Notes: generated from the sequence alone by a model not told the origin. A stretch of 64,000 nt of DNA from an uncultured Collinsella sp. (GCA_900757615.1 CAAEON010000047.1:8063-72062); one strand, 5' to 3'. Positions 23,313 to 31,943 are shown, counted from the stretch's first letter. Program-made: numbers and translations.

Positions 23313-25862
23313 GTGTCTGATCAACAGCAAGAAAATGAAATAACGACGACGCAGGCCGCTCCCGCTGCACCGGTTGCGTCGGACCAGGTCGCGATGTCCG
23401 CGCAAGCCTCGGCTCCTGAGACGCCTAAGGCTGCTTCGACGCCTGCGCCTGCAACTGTTGAGGAGGCTGCTCCGGCAAAGCCCAAGCGCACGCGCCGTAC
23501 GGCCAAGCCTGCCGCTGACGGCGAGGAGGTCACCAAGCCCAAGCGCCGTACCACGCGCACGACGCGCGCCAAGCGCACCGTTGCGGCTGACTCCTCGGCG
23601 CCGATTTCCGATGAGGTCGCGCAGGCACGTGCTTTGGCGCAGATTAGCGAGGCCCAGGTGGTGCGCGCCCGCCGTCGTGCTGCCGAGCGCGAGGCCGCGG
23701 CTCTGACCGAGCTTGCAGCTCCGTCTGTGCCCGAGACGCCTGCCGCCATCGAGACCCCTGCCGCCGACCTGCCGACCGAGAAGCCGGCACCGCGCACACG
23801 CCGCCGCGCGGCTGCTAAGGCCGAGCAGGTTGCGGAACAGGTAGCCCCCGAGCTCACTGAGGCTTCGGTCCGTTCCGCGGCAGGGGAGGGCACGTCGCCT
23901 GTTGAGCCCGCTGCGCCTGTCGAGGCCAACGAAGTTCCCGTTGTCGATCCGGCTTTGCGCCCGCACCGTCGCGGTCGCAAGCCCAAGGCCTTTGTCGAGG
24001 CCGAGAAGGCCGCAGCCGCAGCCGCCGCCGCTCGGGATGCTGCGGTGACCGCCAAGTCCTCAACTGCTGCCGATGTACCCGTCCAGGATGCTACGACTTC
24101 CGAGGCCGTTTCTGCCGATGCCGAGCCCGCCGACGTCCGTCCCGGTCGCAGCCGTCGCACTGCTGCTAAGCGCACGTCCAAGGCTAAGGCTGCCAAGAAG
24201 GGTGCGTCCGAGGATTCCGCCGAGACGACCGCCGATGCATCGACTGATGCCGTCGAGCCCCAGGACGTCGAACAGCCTGCATCCGAGAAGCCCAAGCGCG
24301 GTCGCAAGAAGTCCGTTAAGGCCAAGGCCGCCGAGCAGCAGGCTGATGTCGAAGCGCAGGTTGATTCTGGCGCCGAGGCCAATGACGCCGCTGCGGCCAA
24401 TGTTGACACCGCCGCAACCGATGGTGCCGCCCACGCCGAGGGCGAAGACGGCGCTCGCCCCAACCGTCGCCAGCACAAGCGCAACGAGGAGCGCAACGAG
24501 CGCAAGGACGAGCGCAACAACGACCGTCGCAACCGCCAGCGCGATCGCAAGCAACGCAACAAGGAGCGTAATGCCGCTCCCACCGAGCCCACGCTTTCGC
24601 GCGAGGAGCTCGCTGCCATGAAGGTCGCCGAACTTCGCGAGAAGGCCAAGGAGTTCGAGATCGAGACGACCGGCAAGAAGAAAGCCGAGCTCGTCGAGGA
24701 GATCTACGTCACCGCCGCGAAAGCCGAGGGCTTCCGCGATATCAAGGGCATTCTGCAGATTCGCCCGGACAGCTCCGGCATCATCCACGCCCATGGCTAC
24801 ATGAAGTCCAACGACGACGCCTTCGTGCCCGCCTACCTCATCCGCTCCGCGCGCCTGCGCACGGGTGACGTCATCGAGGGCTCGCTGCGTCCTTCGCGCG
24901 GTGGCGACAAGCGCGCCGGCCTCGCCAAAATCACGACCGTCAACGGTCTGGACCCCGAGCAGATTCGCAACCGCCCCAAGTTCGGCGACCTCACCCCGGT
25001 CTATCCCAACGAGCCGCTGCGCATGGAGCACGGCAAGGACTCTATTACCGGTCGCGCCATCGACATCGTTTCACCGATCGGCAAGGGCCAGCGCGGCCTG
25101 ATCGTGTCCCCGCCCAAGGCCGGCAAGACCACGATCCTCAAGAAGATCTGCCAGTCTATCTCGATTAACAACCCCGAGGTGCACCTCATCTGCCTGCTCG
25201 TCGACGAGCGCCCCGAAGAGGTCACCGATATGCAGCGTTCCATCAAGGGTGAGGTTGTGGCGTCGACCTTCGATATGCCCGCCGATAACCACACTCGCGT
25301 GGCAGAGCTCGTCATCGAGCGCGCCAAGCGCATCGTAGAGCTGGGTGGCGACGTCGTGGTGGTGCTCGACTCCATCACGCGCCTCGCCCGCGCCTACAAC
25401 TTGGCGGCGCCCGCCTCGGGCCGCATCCTTTCGGGCGGCGTCGATTCGGCGGCACTGTATCCACCCAAGCGCTTCCTGGGTGCAGCCCGCAATATCGAGA
25501 ACGGTGGCTCGCTCACCATCCTGGCCTCTGCCCTCATCGACACCGGTTCCAAGATGGACGAGGTCATCTTTGAGGAGTTCAAGGGCACCGGCAACATGGA
25601 GCTTAAGCTCGACCGCGACCTGGCCGACCGCCGCATCTTCCCGGCTATCGACCCCGTTGCCTCCGGTACGCGTAACGAGGATCTGTTGGTCGACGAGCAG
25701 ATGCGTCCGTTTGTCTTTGGTCTGCGTCGCATTCTTGCCGGCATGAACAACACCGAGCGCGCAGCCGCATCGTTTATCAAGGGTCTTAAGGGCACCAACA
25801 CCAACCAGGAGTTCCTGGTGCGTTCGGCCAAAAAACACAGCGACTACGAGCAGACGTTCTAA
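23313..25862 (+). CDS. rho: Transcription termination factor Rho with long N-terminal extension
   Basis: This 849 aa protein is about twice the size of E. coli Rho. Residues 1-425 are low complexity, rich in Ala, Lys, Arg, Glu and Pro, with repeated KPKRxRR-like basic patches and an RNDRRNRQRDRKQRN stretch. After that come the Rho N-terminal SAP-like helix bundle (about 426-475), the cold-shock RNA-binding domain (476-550) and the ATPase with P-loop PPKAGKTT near residue 602 and SGGVDSAALYPPKRF near 705. It unwinds RNA and ends transcription. The start codon is GTG at 23313. Insert-rich N-termini are known in actinobacterial Rho and can bind extra RNA. Confidence 0.95.
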   Translation: MSDQQQENEITTTQAAPAAPVASDQVAMSAQASAPETPKAASTPAPATVEEAAPAKPKRTRRTAKPAADGEEVTKPKRRTTRTTRAKRTVAADSSAPISDEVAQARALAQISEAQVVRARRRAAEREAAALTELAAPSVPETPAAIETPAADLPTEKPAPRTRRRAAAKAEQVAEQVAPELTEASVRSAAGEGTSPVEPAAPVEANEVPVVDPALRPHRRGRKPKAFVEAEKAAAAAAAARDAAVTAKSSTAADVPVQDATTSEAVSADAEPADVRPGRSRRTAAKRTSKAKAAKKGASEDSAETTADASTDAVEPQDVEQPASEKPKRGRKKSVKAKAAEQQADVEAQVDSGAEANDAAAANVDTAATDGAAHAEGEDGARPNRRQHKRNEERNERKDERNNDRRNRQRDRKQRNKERNAAPTEPTLSREELAAMKVAELREKAKEFEIETTGKKKAELVEEIYVTAAKAEGFRDIKGILQIRPDSSGIIHAHGYMKSNDDAFVPAYLIRSARLRTGDVIEGSLRPSRGGDKRAGLAKITTVNGLDPEQIRNRPKFGDLTPVYPNEPLRMEHGKDSITGRAIDIVSPIGKGQRGLIVSPPKAGKTTILKKICQSISINNPEVHLICLLVDERPEEVTDMQRSIKGEVVASTFDMPADNHTRVAELVIERAKRIVELGGDVVVVLDSITRLARAYNLAAPASGRILSGGVDSAALYPPKRFLGAARNIENGGSLTILASALIDTGSKMDEVIFEEFKGTGNMELKLDRDLADRRIFPAIDPVASGTRNEDLLVDEQMRPFVFGLRRILAGMNNTERAAASFIKGLKGTNTNQEFLVRSAKKHSDYEQTF

Positions 25863-26175
25863 GTTGTCATCCACGCGCGGCGATAGTCATCAATGCGATA
25901 AAGGGTCGGGGCTTTGAGCCTCGGCCCTTTTCCATAGCGCCGCTCCGCGCTAATTTTTGACCGTAAGACCGACGAGCAGCAGGTTTCCCGTTTCAATCCG
26001 ACATCGTCGCTTGCAATCGGCAGGGCGGTTTCGCATAATAGCTTTTAAGCTTCGCGACGGAAAACGCAGATGAAACGAACCATATACCGTTGCTTTGGGG
26101 CATAGCCCCGCTTCATCTTCTCTCGCGCAGCCAACTGAATGATGCGATTTGGGTGCTGGAAGATGGGGAGAGCTC
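25863..26175. other. Intergenic region after rho
   Basis: This 313 bp gap holds the rho terminator at 25900-25932. The rest, 25933-26175, must contain the promoter of the next gene, but I see no strong hexamer pair. A GGGGAGAG ribosome binding site precedes the ATG at 26176. Confidence 0.4.
25900..25932 (+). terminator. Terminator of rho
   Basis: AAAGGGTCGGGGC pairs with GCCTCGGCCCTTT around a short TTTGA loop, with one or two imperfect pairs, and T's follow. It ends the rho transcript 40 bp after the stop. Confidence 0.8.
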
Positions 26176-27576
26176 ATGGCTTCTTCTGATGCAACACAAC
26201 GAGCAGTCCTTGCCGGACTTTCGTGCGGGATCGGCCTTGCCGCTCCCGTGGTTATGTATGCCGCGACGCTGCCGTTTTCGTCGGTGAACGAGACGGTCGT
26301 GGCGGGTGCGGTTCCCTTCGCCGTGGGCGCGGTGGCGGGCGTGGGCATCTATGCCGCCTCGCTGGGTATCTCCGAGTATCGTGAGCAGCGTGAAGAGCGT
26401 CTGTTCCAGCCCGATGCCATGGGCGGTGCCGCCAATCTCAATCAGCATCAAAGCGAGTTCAAGACCGCCTCGATTCCAGCTCAGCAGCAGGATGCGACTC
26501 CTTACGCTGCGACTTCTGCTTCTCAGGCTCAGTCGGAGCAGCCTACCTCGGCATTCCTTTCCGGCCTGACCGGTGCGTTCCAGCGCCGTCATGCCGACGA
26601 TGGTGTTCCTACCATCGCTCGAGCCGCAGATGCTATGGACGAGGCCGAGGCTTGGTCCATGATCGACAGTATGCTCGACGACGATTCGCCGGTGAGCTGC
26701 GACCCTGCGCGCTCGCGCGACGTCTATCAAGTCGCCATCGACGAGCTCACCAACGGCGGGCAGACCGGCTCCTTCAATCGCGATGACATCGCCGCCGCGG
26801 CGCGTGCCGTGTCGGGCTCCCAGGCCGCCCCTGCGGGCAGCACGGCGACTTTCGTGGCACTCGTTGCCAACGCGGCAGCCAATAACGCCTACAGCTCTAC
26901 CTCGGCGGACGCGAACGCTTCTGTCGATAATTCGTACGTTGATGAGGCCATGACCGCGGACGAGGAGGCCGTTGCTGCCCGCCGTGCCGCCGAAAGCTCG
27001 CTTTGGGGCGCTCCTGCCCAGCAGCAGGCGGCTGAGGCTGCGCCGTACAACGCAAACCTCGCCAGCATGCCTATCATCTCCGGTGTCGCGGACATCGATC
27101 TCGATGACCTCGATGAGCCTGCGGCCATCACCACATCGATTGATGCCCAAGATCGCATCGACACCGGCGACCTTCCGGATGCCTCGCTCGAGGTTGATGT
27201 CCCCATGGCCGATTACTCGGGCCATGAGGACATGTGGGCCGCCGCCACCGCGATTCTGGATGAGATTGACGAGCCTGCTCCTGTTGCGGCCCCCGCTCCC
27301 GTCGCTGCCCCTCAGCCTGCTGCCCCCGCCTATGTCGGCCGTCACAGCGCTGTGTTCCCCGAGGATACCGCCCGTATCTCGCGCGAGGGCATCGAGCGGG
27401 CCGAGGCTATTGCCGCCGGCATTATGGAAAATCGTCGTCACGAGCGCGTCAATCAGATCCTCGAGGAAGAGATCGAGCGCCTGCAGTCCTCTACCGCCAA
27501 ACGTACGGGCCGTGCCTATTTGAGCGTTATCGAGGGCGGTACCGCCAGCTTCGCGCCGCTCCGCGCGGAGGCATAA
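26176..27576 (+). CDS. Membrane-anchored protein with long disordered region, unknown function
   Basis: This 466 aa protein has two hydrophobic segments near its N-terminus (about residues 12-32 and 42-62: LSCGIGLAAPVVMYAATLPF, then VVAGAVPFAVGAVAGVGIYA). Some 390 polar residues follow, rich in Ala, Asp, Glu, Gln and Ser with little predicted fold. The end is a helical, basic region containing RISREGIERAEAIAAGIMEN and EEEIERLQSS. I recognise no family. The start at 26176 is favoured over 26149 because GGGGAGAG lies just upstream. The VanZ-like gene follows after 7 bp, so the two are likely co-transcribed. Confidence 0.75.
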   Translation: MASSDATQRAVLAGLSCGIGLAAPVVMYAATLPFSSVNETVVAGAVPFAVGAVAGVGIYAASLGISEYREQREERLFQPDAMGGAANLNQHQSEFKTASIPAQQQDATPYAATSASQAQSEQPTSAFLSGLTGAFQRRHADDGVPTIARAADAMDEAEAWSMIDSMLDDDSPVSCDPARSRDVYQVAIDELTNGGQTGSFNRDDIAAAARAVSGSQAAPAGSTATFVALVANAAANNAYSSTSADANASVDNSYVDEAMTADEEAVAARRAAESSLWGAPAQQQAAEAAPYNANLASMPIISGVADIDLDDLDEPAAITTSIDAQDRIDTGDLPDASLEVDVPMADYSGHEDMWAAATAILDEIDEPAPVAAPAPVAAPQPAAPAYVGRHSAVFPEDTARISREGIERAEAIAAGIMENRRHERVNQILEEEIERLQSSTAKRTGRAYLSVIEGGTASFAPLRAEA

Positions 27577-27583
27577 CTTCTGC

Positions 27584-28033
27584 ATGGTTAAGATCAATCG
27601 AAAATGGGCGGTCGTGACCTGCCTGATGGCGCTCTTGATCTGGGGCAATTCGCTGGTTCCCGGCTCGGGGTCGGGCTCGCTGAGCCTAACGGTCATGGAA
27701 GCTATCCGCGGTTTCCTGCACGGCGTGGGACTTCCATATGCATGGGTGACCAACTTTGTTGTTCGCAAGTGCGCGCATTTTACCGAGTATATGGTGCTCG
27801 GCATCCTGGCAACGCATGCCTTTGATTATGAGGGGCGGCGCACCTTTGACGTGCTGCTGCCCACGGCGGTGTTCCTGCTGTTGATTCCCTCGATCGACGA
27901 GACGATTCAGCTCTTTGTGCCGGGACGCGCCGGCATGATCACCGATGTGATGATTGACTGCTGTGGAGCGGCAACGGGTGTTGTGCTCCGATATCTCTTA
28001 CGGTCGCTGATGTGCGCCAAAAAAGCCGCCTAG
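27584..28033 (+). CDS. VanZ-family membrane protein
   Basis: This 149 aa protein has four hydrophobic segments and VanZ hallmarks: FVVRKCAHFTEYMVLGIL near residue 60, SIDETIQLFVPGRAGMITDVMIDCCGAATG near residue 105. VanZ proteins are named from a teicoplanin resistance accessory gene; most chromosomal members have unknown function at the membrane. The start lies 7 bp after the previous gene, suggesting one operon. The stop codon is inside the stem of the terminator hairpin. Confidence 0.85.
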   Translation: MVKINRKWAVVTCLMALLIWGNSLVPGSGSGSLSLTVMEAIRGFLHGVGLPYAWVTNFVVRKCAHFTEYMVLGILATHAFDYEGRRTFDVLLPTAVFLLLIPSIDETIQLFVPGRAGMITDVMIDCCGAATGVVLRYLLRSLMCAKKAA

Positions 28034-28064
28034 GACGTATTGTTTGGTCCTAGGCGGCTTTTTT
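28021..28064. terminator. Terminator of the VanZ operon
   Basis: AAAAGCCGCCTAGGAC and GTCCTAGGCGGCTTTT form a perfect long stem around a 12 nt loop, with T's after it and A's before it. The left arm covers the last codons and the stop of the VanZ gene. It can also stop leftward transcription. Confidence 0.9.
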
Positions 28065-28146
28065 ATTTGAGGGCTTATATGAGGCGTGGTGGCGTCGTTC
28101 CGTAGGTCGGATTTGCCGGGCGCGCCACGCCCTGTGGGTGCGTCTG

Positions 28147-29037
28147 CTACTGAAGCGCCTGAGCGCCCAGGGCCAAGCAGCCCTTAATGCCCTGTTTGCC
28201 CTCGAGGCTGTTGTTGACGATATAGCTATCAATGTCGGCCATCTCGGGCGTGACGATGTAGCCGTTGAGCATCTCGGCGCACTTCTTGCGCGCGAGCGGC
28301 ACGATGGGGGTGTGGTCGGCCACGCCGCCGCCGATGATGATCTTTTGCGGTGCGTAGCACAGCGTGTAGGTCATGAGCGCCTGTGCCAGATAGCCTGCGA
28401 GCAGGTCCATGGCCTCCGGGTCATCGGCCATGTCTCCGGCGCTCTTGCCATCCCAGCGCTTTTTAACGCCAGGGCCGGCGATGAGGCCCTCGAGGCAGTT
28501 GTCATGGAAGGGGCAGGCGCTATGCTCGCCGATGGTGTCGCGCGGGTCGCGCGTGACCAGGATGTGGCCGGCCTCGGGATGCATCATGCCGTGCACGAGC
28601 TTACCGCCCGAGAGCACGCCGGCGCCCACGCCGGTGCCGATGGTCAGGTAGACCACGTCGGTGAGGCCCTGGGCGCAACCAAAGGTGACCTCGCCCAAGC
28701 AGGCAACGTTGACGTCGGTGTCGTAGCCACAGGGAATATTGAGCTCGTTTTGGATGGTGCCCAGCAGATCAAAGTAGCGCCATGCCGTTTTGGGCGTCTC
28801 CAGGATCTTGCCGTATTGGGGCGAAGCGGGGTTGACTGCGGTGGGGCCAAAGGCGCCGATGCCCAGTGCGGCGATGCCCTTGTCGGCAAACCATGCATTG
28901 ACGGCCTCAACGGTCTCCTGCGGGGTCGTGGTCGCGATCTGCTCACGCTCCAGGACCGTACCGTCTGCATAGCCCGTGGCGCAGATCATCTTGGTGCCGC
29001 CGGCCTCGAGCGCTCCGATAAGCTGCTGTTCTGCCAT
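28147..29037 (-). CDS. ROK-family fructokinase/sugar kinase
   Basis: This 296 aa protein phosphorylates a free hexose with ATP. The phosphate-binding EAGGTKMICATGYADG is at the N-terminus. TPKTAWRYFDL near residue 85 is typical of the Bacillus fructokinase group. IGTGVGAGVLSGGKLVHG leads to the zinc site, whose H-C-H-C set is visible in HPEAGH and HSACPFHDNCLEG. The gene is monocistronic. AGAGAGG precedes the ATG. Fructose is the likely substrate from the family; mannose or glucose cannot be excluded. Confidence 0.88.
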   Translation of the reverse strand: MAEQQLIGALEAGGTKMICATGYADGTVLEREQIATTTPQETVEAVNAWFADKGIAALGIGAFGPTAVNPASPQYGKILETPKTAWRYFDLLGTIQNELNIPCGYDTDVNVACLGEVTFGCAQGLTDVVYLTIGTGVGAGVLSGGKLVHGMMHPEAGHILVTRDPRDTIGEHSACPFHDNCLEGLIAGPGVKKRWDGKSAGDMADDPEAMDLLAGYLAQALMTYTLCYAPQKIIIGGGVADHTPIVPLARKKCAEMLNGYIVTPEMADIDSYIVNNSLEGKQGIKGCLALGAQALQ

Positions 29038-29113
29038 AGTATTCCTCTCTCTGGGACGAGTTGCTCCGTGACTAAAGTATAGGGCTCTAAACCATTTAAG
29101 AAAGCGCTATAAA

Positions 29114-29152
29114 AAGAAGCCTCGCAACGTGGCGGGCGGTGCGGGGCTTCTT
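29114..29152 (-). terminator. Terminator of the aminotransferase gene
   Basis: AAGAAGCCTCGC and GCGGGGCTTCTT (one wobble) pair around a GC-rich loop, with A's on the left that become a U-tract on the minus strand. It lies 27 bp beyond the aminotransferase stop and just upstream of the kinase gene. Confidence 0.78.
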
Positions 29153-29178
29153 TGGTTGCTTTAGTTGCCGGGCCGTCA

Positions 29179-30360
29179 TTACCCGCGCGGCTTGATTTTA
29201 TCACGTAGCGACTTGAGGTTCTCCAGTGCCGCGTTAAGCGTCTCGTCCAGCTTGGCAAAGTGGAAACGAATCAGATGGTTGACGGGCTCGCGGAAGAAGC
29301 TCGAGCCGGGCACGGCGCCCACGCCCACCTTGGATGCGAGGTCCTCGCAGAATTCGAGGTCGCTGTCATAGCCAAACTCAGAGATGTCCATCATGACGTA
29401 GTAGGCGCCCTGTGGCACGTTATGCTCAAGACCGATGCTATCGAGCCCCTGGCAGAACAGGTCGCGTTTGGCGGTATAGAGGTTAAGGACCTCATCGTAA
29501 TAGCTGTCGTCGAAGTTGAGGGCGGTGACAACGGCTTCCTGCAGGGGAGCGGCGGCACCCACGGTGAGAAAGTCGTGGACCTTCTTGATACGCTCGGTGA
29601 TCTGGGCCGGGGCGATGGTGTAGCCCAGACGCCAGCCGGTGATGGAGTACGTCTTAGACAGCGAACTGCAGCTGATGGTTCGATCGAACATGCCGGGCAG
29701 CGTGGCCATATAGACGTGCTCGTGGGGCGCGTAGACGATGTGCTCGTATACCTCGTCGGTAATGCAGTAGGCGTCGTACTTTTTGCAGAGGTCGGCGATT
29801 AAGGTGAGCTCCTCGCGCGTAAAGACCTTGCCGCAGGGGTTGGAAGGGTTGCACAGGACGATGGCCTTGGGATCGTTGTCGCGGAAGGCCGCCTCCAGGA
29901 CCTCACGGTCAAAGTCAAAGGTGGGCGGGTTGAGCGGCACGTAGATAGGCTCCGCACCCGAAAGGATCGTGTCGGCGCCGTAGTTCTCGTAGAATGGCGA
30001 GAAGATGACGACCTTGTCGCCGGGGTTCGTGACCGTCATCATGGCGGCCATCATGGCCTCGGTGGAGCCGCAGGTGACCACGATGTTCTCGTTGGGGTTG
30101 ATCGGCATGCCCATAAAGTGCTCCTGCTTGGCGGCAAGCGCCTCGCGCATGGCCTGGGAGCCCCAGGTGATGGAGTACTGGTGGTAAAGCGGCTTGGGGT
30201 CGGTGGCAATGGTGCTGAGGCTATCGAGCAGCTGCGCCGGGGGATCGAAATCGGGGAAGCCCTGCGACAGGTTGACGGCGCCATACTTATTGGAGATGCG
30301 CGTCATGCGGCGGATGACCGAATCGGTAAACGTTGCCGTACGGTTGGAGAGTTCTTTCAT
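29179..30360 (-). CDS. Pyridoxal-phosphate aminotransferase, class I/II
   Basis: This 393 aa enzyme has the AspC/DapL/PatA-type fold. NLSQGFPDFDPP is near residue 33, the PLP lysine lies in CSSLSKTYSITGWRLGY near residue 236, and the ILCNPSNPCGK cofactor segment is near 172. The conserved arginine is in NHLIRFHFAK at the C-terminus. It transfers amino groups between an amino acid and a 2-oxo acid; the N-terminal QGFPDF motif fits kynurenine/glutamine or aspartate/methionine aminotransferases. AAAGGA before the ATG at 30360 is preferred over an upstream in-frame start at 30378. Confidence 0.88.
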   Translation of the reverse strand: MKELSNRTATFTDSVIRRMTRISNKYGAVNLSQGFPDFDPPAQLLDSLSTIATDPKPLYHQYSITWGSQAMREALAAKQEHFMGMPINPNENIVVTCGSTEAMMAAMMTVTNPGDKVVIFSPFYENYGADTILSGAEPIYVPLNPPTFDFDREVLEAAFRDNDPKAIVLCNPSNPCGKVFTREELTLIADLCKKYDAYCITDEVYEHIVYAPHEHVYMATLPGMFDRTISCSSLSKTYSITGWRLGYTIAPAQITERIKKVHDFLTVGAAAPLQEAVVTALNFDDSYYDEVLNLYTAKRDLFCQGLDSIGLEHNVPQGAYYVMMDISEFGYDSDLEFCEDLASKVGVGAVPGSSFFREPVNHLIRFHFAKLDETLNAALENLKSLRDKIKPRG

Positions 30361-30470
30361 GCTTGTCCTTTCGAGCATTTGCAGTGGGGCAAGTTTACTC
30401 CTATGAAACCGGTGGGAATTGCTCGAAACGCGCTTGAAAAACTCTTTTCAAAATTCTTGAAAATTGGGGC

Positions 30471-30499
30471 TTGCATCGCGTGGCGTTCCTTGCAATAAT
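30471..30499 (+). promoter_or_regulatory. Promoter of the tRNA-His/Lys cluster
   Basis: TTGCAT at 30471-30476 and AATAAT at 30494-30499 are separated by 17 bp. Transcription would begin near 30506, 20 bp before tRNA-His. The upstream 30430-30465 is A/T-rich and could act as an UP element. Confidence 0.65.
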
Positions 30500-30525
30500 A
30501 GTCGAGCGCGAAGCGCACAGGACAC

Positions 30526-30603
30526 GGTGGGTGTAGCTCAGTTGGCTAGAGCGACGGGTTGTGGTCCCGTAGGTCGAGGGTTCGAGTCCCTTTACCCACC
30601 CCA
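30526..30603 (+). tRNA. tRNA-His (anticodon GTG)
   Basis: The anticodon stem ACGGG/CCCGT closes the loop TTGTGGT with anticodon GTG. The acceptor GTGGGTG pairs with TACCCAC with G-U pairs allowed. The extra G at position -1 (30526) faces the discriminator C at 30600, the known identity feature of tRNA-His. CCA is encoded at 30601-30603. Confidence 0.93.
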
Positions 30604-30625
30604 GTTCTTGCTTCGTGTTGATATC

Positions 30626-30701
30626 GGGTCGTTAGCTCAGTTGGTAGAGCAGGGGACTCTTAATCCCAAGGTCCAGGGTTCGACCCCCTGACGGCCCACC
30701 A
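30626..30701 (+). tRNA. tRNA-Lys (anticodon CTT), copy 1
   Basis: The acceptor GGGTCGT pairs with ACGGCCC with a wobble. The anticodon loop is CTCTTAA, giving CTT. The T arm has CAGGG TTCGACC CCCTG. Discriminator A is followed by an encoded CCA. It lies 22 bp after tRNA-His in the same transcript. Confidence 0.93.
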
Positions 30702-30744
30702 CACGATATCTCCTCTAAAGTCCGCAACAACGGACTTTAGCTTT

Positions 30745-30819
30745 GGGTCGTTAGCTCAGTTGGTAGAGCAGGGGACTCTTAATCCCAAGGTCCAGGGTTC
30801 GACCCCCTGACGGCCCACC
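30745..30819 (+). tRNA. tRNA-Lys (anticodon CTT), copy 2
   Basis: The mature sequence is identical to copy 1 over its whole body. The 3' end reads ACCC, so the final A of CCA is not encoded here. A short GTCCGCAACAACGGAC hairpin-like spacer separates the copies. The 3' end of this copy begins the 93 bp direct repeat that recurs at 30979. Confidence 0.92.
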
Positions 30820-30830
30820 CAAAGCATGTT

Positions 30831-30860
30831 AAAGCGACTGGCTTAAGCTGGTCGCTTTTT
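30831..30860 (+). terminator. Terminator after tRNA-Lys copy 2
   Basis: AAAGCGACTGGC pairs with GCTGGTCGCTTT around TTAA (one mismatch), then TTT follows. It ends the tRNA transcript. Confidence 0.8.
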
Positions 30861-31008
30861 TGTTAACCTCGCATGGGGTCGAACCCGTCGGGGCGCGGAG
30901 CTGAGGAAATGCGTAAGCATTTGCCAGCGCAGCGCGCAAGGCGCCTTGGCGCCGCAGCGGTCGCCTGCGCAGCAGGCTGACCCCCTGACGGCCCACCCAA
31001 AGAATGTT

Positions 31009-31038
31009 AAAGCGACTGGCTTAAGCTGGTCGCTTTTT
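31009..31038 (+). terminator. Duplicate of the tRNA-Lys terminator
   Basis: The sequence is the same hairpin as at 30831-30860 including the T-tract, carried by the second copy of the direct repeat. It now lies 45 bp beyond the stop of the DinD-like gene, which reads toward it. Confidence 0.7.
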
Positions 31039-31082
31039 TGTTGACCTCGCATGGGGTTGAACCCGTCGGGGCACAGCCGCTT

Positions 31083-31943
31083 TCACAGATCGAGTCTACC
31101 CTGGGGATCGGTAAAACCGTCTGTACCCTCCTTGAGCTTTTTCTCGTCTGCTTTCACGCGACGTTCGAGCTTCTTTGTATCTTCGGCAGGCGGTAGGTTC
31201 TCGGGTACAATTCCGCGGTCGATGAGGCTGCCACGCACGCTTGTGTTGTTCTCGACGTGCTCTTGCTTGATCTGGTCCAGACCGTACAGGTCGTGTTCCT
31301 CGGCGTTGAAGGCCGTCATCGAGTTCGTAAGGTCCTTTGCTTTGATGAGAACATCGGCTAGCCTGTCCGCCAATGCCGAGCTCTTGGATACGCCGAGCTG
31401 TTGTTTCATTTCCGCCGTGCTTCTGCCGCCGAATAACGCTTCATCGCCCTTCGACTTGATGATCGCGAATCCTTTGGAGTCCACGCCGCGTTTGAACGCA
31501 ATACCCGAGAGCTGTTTCTCTGAATCAGATAGCGAGTGGCGCGCCTGCAAGCGCTGAATCTCTGCGAAGCGCTGCTCTATGAGCTCTTGGCGGCGCGTCT
31601 GCACGGCGAAGTACGCCTGTGCGAGCGCGATTTCTTGCTTGTTTGAATCTCCGTTCTGGGCGATTAAATAGCATGCATAGCGCGTAAGTTTGTAGTCTTT
31701 AACCGCGCGAGCGGCGACACCGGCAGTTACCATTTTCGTGGTGTCACGAAAATGGGAATCAACTGGAGTTTTGTTTGTTTCGCACGAGACTTTTGCCCTC
31801 TTAACAACTTCGGCAAAGTTCTCCCATCGAGTGTACCCCATGGGTTCCATTAAATCGCGTGCGAGCCAATACTCAACGCCGTCTTCTACATTGGCGTAGC
31901 TATCAAGTTTGACACGCCACTTCTCGATATCTCTACTGTCCAT
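31083..31943 (-). CDS. DinD-like DNA damage-inducible protein
   Basis: This 286 aa protein has the DinD/BRO-type pattern. It has YWLARDLMEPMGYTRWENFAEV near residue 26, then DYKLTRYACYLIAQNGDSNK near 82 and FAVQTRRQE near 109. It is followed by GIAFKRGVDSKGFAIIKSKGDEALFGG and a charged C-terminus. E. coli DinD is an SOS gene product that interferes with RecA filaments; whether this protein does so is unknown. AGGAGGAGATATG-like sequence precedes the start. Being next to a tRNA-Lys scar, and with average GC lower than its neighbours, it was probably acquired horizontally. Confidence 0.8.
   Translation of the reverse strand: MDSRDIEKWRVKLDSYANVEDGVEYWLARDLMEPMGYTRWENFAEVVKRAKVSCETNKTPVDSHFRDTTKMVTAGVAARAVKDYKLTRYACYLIAQNGDSNKQEIALAQAYFAVQTRRQELIEQRFAEIQRLQARHSLSDSEKQLSGIAFKRGVDSKGFAIIKSKGDEALFGGRSTAEMKQQLGVSKSSALADRLADVLIKAKDLTNSMTAFNAEEHDLYGLDQIKQEHVENNTSVRGSLIDRGIVPENLPPAEDTKKLERRVKADEKKLKEGTDGFTDPQGRLDL

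Larger units (their letters stand above)
30801..31071. repeat. 93 bp direct repeat copying the tRNA-Lys 3' end (att-like)
   Basis: The block 30801-30893 begins in the T arm of tRNA-Lys copy 2 and includes the terminator. It is repeated at 30979-31071, offset by 178 bp, with only a few substitutions. The second copy has just the last ~18 nt of the tRNA followed by the same terminator and the same CGCATGGGGT and GAACCCGTCGGGG tail. Between them is 85 bp of GC-rich filler with CAGCGCAGCGCGC. Partial duplication of a tRNA 3' end is what integration of a mobile element leaves behind. Confidence 0.75.

Noticed and set aside
26113..27804. 563-codon minus-strand frame
   Set aside because: It is antisense to the unknown membrane/disordered gene. 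I kept the plus-strand frame because it has a ribosome binding site, plausible membrane helices and operon spacing to the VanZ gene.
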